DNA from: Arcicella sp034931005
GTDB taxonomy: Bacteria > Bacteroidota > Bacteroidia > Cytophagales > Spirosomataceae
NCBI RefSeq assembly: GCF_034931005.1
Contig: NZ_JAYGIN010000005.1
Location: forward strand, 294,809 to 358,808
Length of the DNA stretch: 64,000 bases
Reading direction: 5' to 3'
Shown here: in pieces, positions 1 to 7,515 of the stretch
Layout of the letters: each line of letters begins with the position of its first letter
Position numbering within the stretch: the stretch's first letter is position 1
Made by a program: the position numbers and the translations under genes
Notes under the pieces: model-generated
Told to the model about the DNA's origin: nothing
Databases searched by the model: none
The model's input: only the letters and a program-made list of their open reading frames with translations

Positions 1-393
1 CCCAAAAAGTTGATTGTTATTAATCAAAAACAGGAAGATACCACACCTGTTATTAAGTATTCATCCAAAATCACATTTAAGTGTTCAGCCGTCCAATGGC
101 TTCGGCTCTGTCTGAAAGGACCTGAAACCGTCATCGTTATTACAAGCTTCAATCGCATTATCCGAGATTTCTTCTATCAAGACTTTTTCAATTACATGAA
201 TCTACGGGTACTTGCCAAAGAGCTACTCACCATTGATTCACAGGAAATCAAAGGTTTTGCTCTGGAGTATATGCAAAAACTCCGCCTTTCAGATGATGAC
301 ATTATGTTAGAAACTTTGCTTAGGAACTATCGACGATACCGTCTAAATCCGAATTTGGATTTGTACGAACTGATAGAATCTTTGAATGACTAA
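1..393 (+). CDS. Hypothetical phage protein, 5' end outside window
   Basis: The frame is open from base 1, so the true start is probably upstream; the first possible start inside the window is a TTG at 10. The roughly 130 visible residues are mainly helical, with many Arg and Tyr in the C-terminal part and no signal peptide or membrane segment. I do not recognise the family. The stop overlaps the next gene by 8 bases, which suggests translational coupling within the tail/adhesin operon of a prophage. A minor structural or assembly role is only inferred from position. Confidence 0.6.
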   Translation, partial: PKKLIVINQKQEDTTPVIKYSSKITFKCSAVQWLRLCLKGPETVIVITSFNRIIRDFFYQDFFNYMNLRVLAKELLTIDSQEIKGFALEYMQKLRLSDDDIMLETLLRNYRRYRLNPNLDLYELIESLND

Positions 394-988
394 CAGTACA
401 AACACCCCTCTATATCTCTGTGACTCCCTCCCACATTTGGGCGGGTTTTCTCGTTTACGCATAGCTTATAGTAAGGATATTGTACAACAACAGTTGAAGT
501 CTGAAACAGAGCTGGAGCGTATTGTATTCTTGAAACTCGAAAATTGGATTGCTGATTATCAATACAGCGACAAATTTACGGGCGACTATAAAGCTGAATC
601 CTCAGTGGCTGACTATGGCGTGGACGAAAAGTATGCTTTCAAGACCATTCACGAAACCGATACCGACCCAAAGGATTTCAAGGATTGGTATGAAAAGAAA
701 GTTCGTCACCGTCGGTTTGTGCTTGAAATAACCAACAATAACGGCTTTGTGAGAAGGCTCAACCCATTTTTTATTACCTACACCTACATCGGTACGGCTG
801 ATTTTGGGCAAATCAATAGATATGAATTAACCTTCACAAGAACTATCCTGATTGATAACCTTCAAGGACTTAGCAACAATACTATCAAGAGCATTATAGT
901 TGACTGCAATGCCAAAGAACCGTCGTTACCTGCTATTGCTCAGGAATCAGAAGCCTTAGTATTCACTACCAAAACAGAATATCAATAA
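386..988 (+). CDS. Hypothetical phage structural protein (200 aa)
   Basis: Soluble 200-residue protein without signal peptide or membrane segment and with mixed beta-rich composition. It overlaps its upstream neighbour by 8 bases and shares one base (A of TAATG) with the downstream gene, so it belongs to the same coupled operon. No family recognised. The neighbouring repeat fibre and exported proteins suggest a role in the tail fibre or baseplate module, but nothing in the sequence proves this. Confidence 0.6.
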   Translation: MTNSTNTPLYLCDSLPHLGGFSRLRIAYSKDIVQQQLKSETELERIVFLKLENWIADYQYSDKFTGDYKAESSVADYGVDEKYAFKTIHETDTDPKDFKDWYEKKVRHRRFVLEITNNNGFVRRLNPFFITYTYIGTADFGQINRYELTFTRTILIDNLQGLSNNTIKSIIVDCNAKEPSLPAIAQESEALVFTTKTEYQ

Positions 989-1665
989 TGACAACCCGTG
1001 TAGATATAGACATAGACTACCCGATGTTGTTCAGATTTGGGTATTCCCTTACAGACGATGTAATGTCTGTAATCAATTGGCAAGAAGCCAATAATACCTT
1101 TTTCAATGTGCCAAATGGCTTAATCTTTTTTTTTGCTGAAAACATCTATAACGATTTAGAGGCTACCATCAGAGCCGAAAAGTACATCAAGTGTAGCTGT
1201 ATTCTCGAAATTGAGCGTATTACCGAAACTAAAATTGTTGCCTGTACCCTCGAAATCAAGAGCATTACCGAACAAAAAGTAACAGATGCTTGCACCCTTG
1301 CCATTGATACCGTTACCGAGAAAAAGGTAACGAATACCTGTACCCTCGAAATCAAGAGCATTACCGAACAAAAATTAACGGATGCTTGCACCCTTGCCAT
1401 TGATAGTGTTACCGAGAAAAAGGTAACGAATACCTGTACCCTCGAAATCAAGAACGTTACCGAGCAGAAGCAAACGGCTACTTGCACCTTAATAATTGCG
1501 AGCATCGAGGAAAAAATAGTGAGTGCCTACGATGATGGGTTCGGCGGTGGCTTTGGCTCTGGACAAGGTAATACTACTCAACCCGCCTGCATATTGGCAA
1601 TTGACAGCATCGTAGAACTCAAAAAAACCAGCTTCACGGACGGCTTCACCAACGCATTTACTTAA
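988..1665 (+). CDS. Repeat-containing fibre-like protein
   Basis: 225 residues. An N-terminal domain of about 70 residues is followed by six to seven tandem copies of a 16-residue unit with the pattern CTLxIxxxTExKxTxx, in which forms ending TDA and TNT alternate so that the higher-order period is 32 residues. Regular Cys, Leu and Ile spacing suggests a beta-solenoid or fibrous stalk. After the repeats come a Gly-rich stretch (DDGFGGGFGSG) and a related C-terminal ending (TDGFTNAFT). There is no signal peptide, unlike the next two genes. Function is inferred as a fibre or adhesin segment; the repeat structure is seen directly. Confidence 0.65.
   Translation: MTTRVDIDIDYPMLFRFGYSLTDDVMSVINWQEANNTFFNVPNGLIFFFAENIYNDLEATIRAEKYIKCSCILEIERITETKIVACTLEIKSITEQKVTDACTLAIDTVTEKKVTNTCTLEIKSITEQKLTDACTLAIDSVTEKKVTNTCTLEIKNVTEQKQTATCTLIIASIEEKIVSAYDDGFGGGFGSGQGNTTQPACILAIDSIVELKKTSFTDGFTNAFT
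1198..1482 (+). repeat. 48-bp in-frame tandem repeats (96-bp higher-order unit)
   Basis: One diverged 45-bp copy (1198-1242) is followed by five 48-bp copies starting at 1243, 1291, 1339, 1387 and 1435. Alternate copies are nearly identical, so the array reads A-B-A-B-A. The period is a multiple of three, so copy-number change keeps the frame. Confidence 0.9.
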
Positions 1666-1685
1666 TCCTTCAATCATAAAAATCC

Positions 1686-2264
1686 ATGAAAAAACTATTG
1701 ATTTTTCTTTTCCTGCTTACCTCCAGCATCACAAAGGCACAGGTAACAGACAGCACCGTAAGGCAATACATTGATGTCAGTTTGCCCGATAACAGCGAGC
1801 GAAAAATTACGCCCTCATTGCTCCGTAATTCCCTCAACCAAATTATTGACCTTATCAATACGAAGGTCAACAATGCCCAGATAACCGTCAGTAAGGACGG
1901 CAAGAGCGTATCCATCAAGCCAAAAGGCACGAGCGTAAACACCGTCAAGACCTTTGAGCTATTCGAGATTTTAGCCACATCGCCAGAAGAAGCAACGATG
2001 TTTACTTACAAAAGTAAACCCGTTTTTCTGAAAAAAATATACGTAGAAACCACTCCAGAAGACCAAACCGTATTAGCAGGTATAGACCACCTCTACGATG
2101 TAGATGCCCGAAAGGTGTTTACCGATGCCAACAATTACCAACATACTCAACCAGGTACTTACACCTTTGACACCGCCAATAAGCACATAGTCGTGAAAGA
2201 TTATGAGTGTGAAGGCTGTACCCAAAAAGCAATTTTTTTAACAATTAAATACACAAAGCAATAA
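1686..2264 (+). CDS. Exported protein of unknown function (Sec signal peptide)
   Basis: 192 residues starting with a clear Sec signal peptide (MKKLLIFLFLLTSS, then a small-residue cleavage region ending KAQ). The mature part is polar and beta-rich with a CxxC pair (CEGC) near the C terminus. No lipobox. An exported protein is unexpected inside a phage tail operon, because virion parts assemble in the cytoplasm. It ends on the start codon of the next gene, which is also exported. Family not recognised. Confidence 0.65.
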   Translation: MKKLLIFLFLLTSSITKAQVTDSTVRQYIDVSLPDNSERKITPSLLRNSLNQIIDLINTKVNNAQITVSKDGKSVSIKPKGTSVNTVKTFELFEILATSPEEATMFTYKSKPVFLKKIYVETTPEDQTVLAGIDHLYDVDARKVFTDANNYQHTQPGTYTFDTANKHIVVKDYECEGCTQKAIFLTIKYTKQ

Positions 2265-2740
2265 TGAAAATCCTTATTTCCTTCTTGTTTGCCTTCATCC
2301 TATGCACGCAAACAATGGCACAAGACAATCAAGTTTTTGTGCAAATGCCCCCTCTAAATGTCAGTGAGGCAACCATGCTAAAAACAGGTATTATCAGATA
2401 CTTAAATTCTTATCCTGATTCTGTTCAATCAAGCATTTACGACAATCTCAAACAGATTTCGCAGTTTATTGAAGCTCAAAGCGATAGTAGCACCGCCGAA
2501 ATGAGATTTCAAAATATCCCGATGAAGGTCATTAACTACGTTGAGCAGCAATATTACGGAGGGTCAATCATCGAATGGTCAGAAGCGAAAGACTCTGAAA
2601 TATTTAGGGTAAAAGCAAACAAAGCGATGATTGAATCAATGCTCAAAGAAGTGGAGCAGGTCGAAGAAAAAATGAAGTGCAAAAAATCTTTCAGGTGCAA
2701 ATACTTTTCGCTCATGGGTGTGCCATGCTCTGACAATTGA
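2264..2740 (+). CDS. Exported protein of unknown function
   Basis: 158 residues with an N-terminal signal peptide (MKILISFLFAFILCTQTMAQ). The mature part is helical, and its last 40 residues form a charged segment with four cysteines. It shares a base with the gene before it and is followed 3 bases later by the patatin-like gene, so the three are probably co-translated. The cysteine-rich tail would suit disulphide formation outside the cytoplasm. Possibly a periplasmic partner of the phospholipase, by position only. Confidence 0.6.
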   Translation: MKILISFLFAFILCTQTMAQDNQVFVQMPPLNVSEATMLKTGIIRYLNSYPDSVQSSIYDNLKQISQFIEAQSDSSTAEMRFQNIPMKVINYVEQQYYGGSIIEWSEAKDSEIFRVKANKAMIESMLKEVEQVEEKMKCKKSFRCKYFSLMGVPCSDN

Positions 2741-2743
2741 ACG

Positions 2744-3646
2744 ATGAAATCAAAAGGAAATCCACAAGAATACGGCATTGTACTATCGGGTGGTGGTGCA
2801 AGAGGCTTGTTTGCCGTACAGATATTGAAACGCCTTTTTGCAGGTGGTTTCGACTTCTCAAAAATCAAGTACATATCGGGTGTTTCGGTAGGCTCAATCA
2901 TCGGAGCAATGATGGCTCAGGGAGATTGGAAGATACTTTTTGAGATGTTTGAGCAAATCAAAAACAAGGACGTGTACAATGGCAAAATGACCAAATGGCA
3001 AGGCTTCAAAAACAGAATTTTAGGCAGACGATACATTCTGGACATTGAGCCATTGCATGAACTGCTGCTAAAATATATCAGTCTGGAGAAGGCAAAAGCC
3101 ACAGGAATCATATTTCATATTGGCATAACAGACTTAAATACAGGCGAGTATAAAACTTATACGCAAAATGATTTTGAAACCAATGAGGATTATATCAGGT
3201 GCATTATGGCTTCATGCTCACAGCCTGTCATTATGGAACCTCAGAAATTCACTACCAAATGGGGGAACGTCATCAATGGTGCGGATGGTGGAGTAGTGAC
3301 GATTTCACCAATCAAATCGGTACTCAATTGCAATCCTGATAAGTTGATTATCATCAATTCGTCATCAAGCGTAATCCGTGACGTTTGGGGATTGAAAACC
3401 CTCGAAAGTATTTTATTGAGAACCTTAGACCTTGCCATTGCCCAATCTTTCAAAAAGGATTTGGAAAAGTTTAAGGAATACAATGAGCTGTATTCTGGAC
3501 GCAAAAAGGCAGGAAAGAAATACTTTGAAGCCACCATTTTTGAAACGACTTTGTTTGAAGATAGCCTTGATTTTGATAGTGAAGCCTTGAAAAAATTGAG
3601 AGTCAGCGATGCCAACAGTGTTTTTCTCAAAACTTATAACCCATAA
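2744..3646 (+). CDS. Patatin-like phospholipase
   Basis: 300 residues of the patatin family (serine lipid acyl hydrolases with a Ser-Asp dyad). The glycine-rich oxyanion loop GGGARG lies at residues 16-21, the nucleophile elbow GVSVG at 46-50 (Ser48), and the DGG motif at about 181-183 supplies Asp181, so all catalytic parts are present. There is no signal peptide, so the enzyme should act from the cytoplasm, presumably on inner-membrane phospholipids. It lies in a tail-fibre operon between genes for exported proteins, where a metabolic lipase is not expected. It could be a lysis aid, a lysogenic-conversion gene or a defence effector; the sequence does not decide. Confidence 0.88.
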   Translation: MKSKGNPQEYGIVLSGGGARGLFAVQILKRLFAGGFDFSKIKYISGVSVGSIIGAMMAQGDWKILFEMFEQIKNKDVYNGKMTKWQGFKNRILGRRYILDIEPLHELLLKYISLEKAKATGIIFHIGITDLNTGEYKTYTQNDFETNEDYIRCIMASCSQPVIMEPQKFTTKWGNVINGADGGVVTISPIKSVLNCNPDKLIIINSSSSVIRDVWGLKTLESILLRTLDLAIAQSFKKDLEKFKEYNELYSGRKKAGKKYFEATIFETTLFEDSLDFDSEALKKLRVSDANSVFLKTYNP

Positions 3647-3650
3647 TACA

Positions 3651-3905
3651 ATGATACGATATTTCGGCATTTTGCCATTATTATTACTGCTTTTGCCAAC
3701 GCCCCAAAAAATCACCAGTCAAAAAATTGGTGATTGGGCAAATGCCCAAACTTGGGACTGTAACTGTATCCCCACTGGGCAAGATACCGTGGTGGTCGCC
3801 CATGATTCCATCACCATTTCCACAGAGGTTTCTTGCCATTATCTGAAGTCTGAAACAGGTGGAAAGTTGCATTTTACGCCAACTGGGAAATTGGCTTTTG
3901 AATGA
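3651..3905 (+). CDS. Small secreted protein with a cell-surface-type motif
   Basis: The ATG at 3651 is preferred because it gives an 84-residue protein starting directly with a signal peptide (MIRYFGILPLLLLLLPTP). The mature part carries a W...TWxCxCxPTxxDTVVV pattern that resembles the short beta-domain common at the N termini of large secreted Bacteroidota proteins. It overlaps the LytTR gene by 4 bases. Probably a stand-alone copy or remnant of such a domain. Confidence 0.6.
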   Translation: MIRYFGILPLLLLLLPTPQKITSQKIGDWANAQTWDCNCIPTGQDTVVVAHDSITISTEVSCHYLKSETGGKLHFTPTGKLAFE

Positions 3906-4180
3906 AAATCCAAGTAGCTCATCAGCCAGTGGATGTAAATAGTATTGTTTACATCGCTGGCGACGGGACATATTCGACGATATACACGGAGCAAAGAAAG
4001 ATAGTAAATGCAAGATGTGTATTATTCTATCAAAAACAATTACCTCCGTATTTTATCCGAATACACCGTAAATATTTAGTCAATAGTCAGAAAATCAAAA
4101 CCCTTCTCGAAGACTCTGTAATCATGCAAAATGGTACTGAATTACCGATTTCGAGAAGAAAAAAAAATCACATAAAATGA
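3902..4180 (+). CDS. Stand-alone LytTR DNA-binding protein
   Basis: 92 residues covering essentially only a LytTR domain. The N-terminal half contains the YIAGDGTYSTIYT segment and the C-terminal half FIRIHRKYLVN followed by ...LPISRRKKN, the typical conserved blocks of the family. No receiver domain is attached, so activity is not set by phosphorylation in cis. It overlaps its neighbours on both sides by 4 bases, including the giant exported protein that follows. Probably controls transcription of this surface-protein module or of host genes. Confidence 0.85.
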   Translation: MKIQVAHQPVDVNSIVYIAGDGTYSTIYTEQRKIVNARCVLFYQKQLPPYFIRIHRKYLVNSQKIKTLLEDSVIMQNGTELPISRRKKNHIK

Positions 4181-7100
4181 AAAAACTATTTAAAATTCTC
4201 TTGTATTTATTTGCCTTCATTACGGCAAATCAAATACACTCACAAAGCCCCGTAAGCGTCTCAAACGGGGTAATTACCCTCAAAGGTTCGGGTAATTTGG
4301 GCGGTTTAAAAGACGGCTCACAGCTAAGACGTTACAAAAATCAACTAACAGGCAGTTTCTATTTGCAAGGTTATGTTCGTTCCCTAACAAATTCCTCAAA
4401 GAGCTTTACAGGGCTTGCCATTAGGAACGAATCAAGTGCAAAAACAGACGGTGGTTTACCATCGGTAATGCTTGTATTTCAGAACGATACGCTAAGATGT
4501 TTGACCAAACTGACGGCCAATCAACCACTTATGACGGTGGTAAAAATGGCGATTAAATTCCCTGGATATTTGAAGGTCGTAAAAGACAATAATGACTTCG
4601 TTTGTTACTACTCAAAAGATGCTGAAGGATTAGCCAATCCGAGCTTTACCAAATGGGTAACGATACCGAATGCCTTTACGGGCTGGACCAACATTAGCCA
4701 AAATTTCATTACAGGTTCGAGCCTATCCACCGCACAAACAGCCGTAGTTTCAAACGTGAAATACGGAAGTATTACCCCTACTCCAGTTATTGAAGACGTA
4801 CCTGTTATTGTATTAGTCGGAGAATCTAACGCAGGTTCAAAAAACCTTGCTTCTACTGCCTTAACCGCTGAATTAGGACTAAGAAGCAAGGTAAAAATCT
4901 GGAATAATAAAACTCGAGTTTTTGAAACGCTGAATATCCCAAATAATAACAACTTTGGAGAACATGACCAAGCCCCTGGTTCTACATGGGGCTGGGAATT
5001 ACCCATTGCCAACGCCATAGATGCAGGAACGATACCATTTTCTACGATATATATTATTAAGACTGCTCAGGGCGGTGCAAAAATCGGAGAATATAATGAT
5101 GATATTGTAGGTGGATATTTCAGCACGCTGAAAAACCGCATAGATTCTGCTAAGGTTGCACTTACAGCGATGAATAAGAATCCAATTTTTACAGTAATGT
5201 ATTCTTTGGGTATTAATAACGCCAACGCACCAACCCTAACCGACCCCGGGCATTTTCCTAATCTTTCGGGAACACCCTACTACAAAGCAGCTACCAAAAC
5301 CTTTATTGGCAAGATTAGGAATATCGTAGGAGCAAACACAAAAATATGCTTCACCAAGTTCCAAAGCCCTTTTGACGCATTTTGTAACGGGGCAATTGAT
5401 GAAATCGTCGCTGAAAATACAGCTCTCAATTTTGCCGTAACGGGCTATGATTTACCCTTGCAAGCGGACGGTTTGCATTGGAACGCATCGGGTACAAAAC
5501 AGCTTGCAGACCGTCAAATTGCTACGCTCAACTACTTCAAATTCACAGGTAGTAACACTGTTCCAGCACCAACATTAACGGCTAATCCGAGTAGCGTTGT
5601 TGCTAATTCGACGGTTACACTTACCGTAACGGGTTGCTCAGGAACGGTAACGATTTATACAGGAAGCTCTGTTTCTTCTGCATCATCGCCATACACTATT
5701 AGCTATCCTACTCAAGGAAGTGTTTACACGGCAAAATGTACAGTTGGCGGGGTAACCTCTGGAGCTTCCAACGCCATTACGGTAGGGGCTTCGCCTGTAA
5801 ATGAAGGCGGCGGTAGCTCTACTACTCCTAATACACCGTTTTTTGCCTTCACAAACACGCTAAAAACAGTCCCTGTTGAAACGCAAACTGATAAGTTTAG
5901 CCCGCACCTTTTTGGTAATATCCCCGTAAAATTAAAGGACTACGATGCTACAAGGAAGATGCCAAAATACCCAATTGTATGGCATCATAAATTAGACAAT
6001 TTTGCCAATAACGGCAAACGATGGTATGATGTGGGTATTGCATTCGCTATTGACCATATTCCAGTTTTTGGAGGAGCAGGACAAGTAAAATGCGTTGATT
6101 GGATATACTATAACGACCCCAGTACTGGACAAGCTTGGACAACTGGAAAAGACCCTGAATGTGCCAAAGGTGTAAACGATTTTGTTTCGGCAATTCCTTT
6201 TCATTACAAAGCTTTTGGAGATGGTGGAACAGTAAATGATTTCGGGAATATAACCAATGACCAGCTCTATGACCTTGGGCATGGATATACTCGTTCGGCT
6301 ACCTTAGGTTATGGCGATAATGAAGGCAATAAAACGAATCTTGGATTAGTAATCACGGATGTAGAAAATGGCGAGCATGGGCGAGACCAGGAAATTCCAT
6401 TGGTGATTGGTATGGCTGAAAACGTAGTAGGATTAGCAGTAGATATGTACGGACAATCTATTACTATAGCATACCCTACGCTGAGCCATTACCCCATCGA
6501 TTATATCACAGGCGGATACTCCGCCACAAGAATCAACATTGATGGTTCTTCTACCACAGATGCCAACAATGTCATTAATGCCCTCTGGAATCAAACTATC
6601 AAAGTTGATATTCCATCAAAGGGAATCAGTCAAAAAAACCTAACAAACTATCCTAATGCTGCTGAGAGTTCAGAAATCAGTAGCTCGGCAAGTGCAGTCT
6701 TCAGACAGGGCGAAACCATTCATTATGACAATGACAACCCAAATTTAACCCGTCAGACCAACAAATTTGGAGTTAATCGAAACGCAGAACACCCCATCGC
6801 TCACACGATGTACGGCGTTGAGGTGAGAAAATGGCATTTAAGGAAAAATTACCCCCAAAATGCTATGTTTACGCTCACCAAAGCACTTGCCGACCGTAAC
6901 AATATAGGACTAACCACTTGGGGAAAACATGGCGATTATATTGACAATTTAGCCCTCAAATCTTTGCATCATAATAGACGAACCGTGTTAGGGCAGTTTA
7001 TGATGACCGCTATGGGTGGTTCATATTATTATCATTGGGATAGAAACAGTGAAAATAAAGACCTTGATGGGATAAATGCTATTTTTCAAGGGGCAAAAAT

Positions 7101-7515
7101 GATTAATCAGGACATCGTTACGAGCGTAGGTACAGTCAGTTTTGTGGACTTGTTCGACCAGATGGACTTTAAGCTCTGGACCTCTGAAATATCTTACGAT
7201 AATGGCGTAACATGGGAGTCTAAGAAAGGCACTGATTATATCATGTCTCAAACCAGTATTACGCAGTTTCAAGCATTATCATCAAACGGTATCTGGTTTT
7301 TCTACCTTCATAGAAACGAGAATACAGAAAAAACAGCCTGTAAGCTCCGCATTAAACGAAATGGCTTATATCACTACGTGAATATTACTAACGAAATGTG
7401 GGAGACTACCAATCCCGCCTATAAAGACACGGCAAAAAGTCAGATTCCAAATTCTGACAAGGATTATATTTTTGGATTATTAGACCTTAACGCCTCAACA
7501 GGTACAGCAAACTAA
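4177..7515 (+). CDS. Large exported SGNH/acetylesterase-type tail or surface protein
   Basis: 1112 residues. A signal peptide (about 1-23) precedes a beta-rich domain, then an SGNH-hydrolase domain of the sialate O-acetylesterase type, with nucleophile motif VGESNAG (Ser217) and the distal DGLHW motif (Asp431, His434). An Ig-like domain follows (about 463-540, repeats of VTLTVTG and VTIYTG). Residues 560-1112 are a large region I do not recognise. The likely reaction is removal of acetyl groups from surface carbohydrate. The domain plan fits a phage tailspike or fibre, but the signal peptide fits a host-surface protein. The gene is coupled to the LytTR gene before it (4-base overlap) and to the next gene (shared base). 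Confidence 0.75.
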   Translation: MKKLFKILLYLFAFITANQIHSQSPVSVSNGVITLKGSGNLGGLKDGSQLRRYKNQLTGSFYLQGYVRSLTNSSKSFTGLAIRNESSAKTDGGLPSVMLVFQNDTLRCLTKLTANQPLMTVVKMAIKFPGYLKVVKDNNDFVCYYSKDAEGLANPSFTKWVTIPNAFTGWTNISQNFITGSSLSTAQTAVVSNVKYGSITPTPVIEDVPVIVLVGESNAGSKNLASTALTAELGLRSKVKIWNNKTRVFETLNIPNNNNFGEHDQAPGSTWGWELPIANAIDAGTIPFSTIYIIKTAQGGAKIGEYNDDIVGGYFSTLKNRIDSAKVALTAMNKNPIFTVMYSLGINNANAPTLTDPGHFPNLSGTPYYKAATKTFIGKIRNIVGANTKICFTKFQSPFDAFCNGAIDEIVAENTALNFAVTGYDLPLQADGLHWNASGTKQLADRQIATLNYFKFTGSNTVPAPTLTANPSSVVANSTVTLTVTGCSGTVTIYTGSSVSSASSPYTISYPTQGSVYTAKCTVGGVTSGASNAITVGASPVNEGGGSSTTPNTPFFAFTNTLKTVPVETQTDKFSPHLFGNIPVKLKDYDATRKMPKYPIVWHHKLDNFANNGKRWYDVGIAFAIDHIPVFGGAGQVKCVDWIYYNDPSTGQAWTTGKDPECAKGVNDFVSAIPFHYKAFGDGGTVNDFGNITNDQLYDLGHGYTRSATLGYGDNEGNKTNLGLVITDVENGEHGRDQEIPLVIGMAENVVGLAVDMYGQSITIAYPTLSHYPIDYITGGYSATRINIDGSSTTDANNVINALWNQTIKVDIPSKGISQKNLTNYPNAAESSEISSSASAVFRQGETIHYDNDNPNLTRQTNKFGVNRNAEHPIAHTMYGVEVRKWHLRKNYPQNAMFTLTKALADRNNIGLTTWGKHGDYIDNLALKSLHHNRRTVLGQFMMTAMGGSYYYHWDRNSENKDLDGINAIFQGAKMINQDIVTSVGTVSFVDLFDQMDFKLWTSEISYDNGVTWESKKGTDYIMSQTSITQFQALSSNGIWFFYLHRNENTEKTACKLRIKRNGLYHYVNITNEMWETTNPAYKDTAKSQIPNSDKDYIFGLLDLNASTGTAN

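Noticed and set aside
1146..1505. Long minus-strand ORF opposite the repeat region
   Set aside because: It mirrors the in-frame tandem repeats of the plus-strand gene and has no start signal or neighbours.
2744..4180. CBASS-type defence operon
   Set aside because: The patatin enzyme is a possible effector, but no nucleotidyltransferase or ubiquitin-like transfer gene is adjacent.
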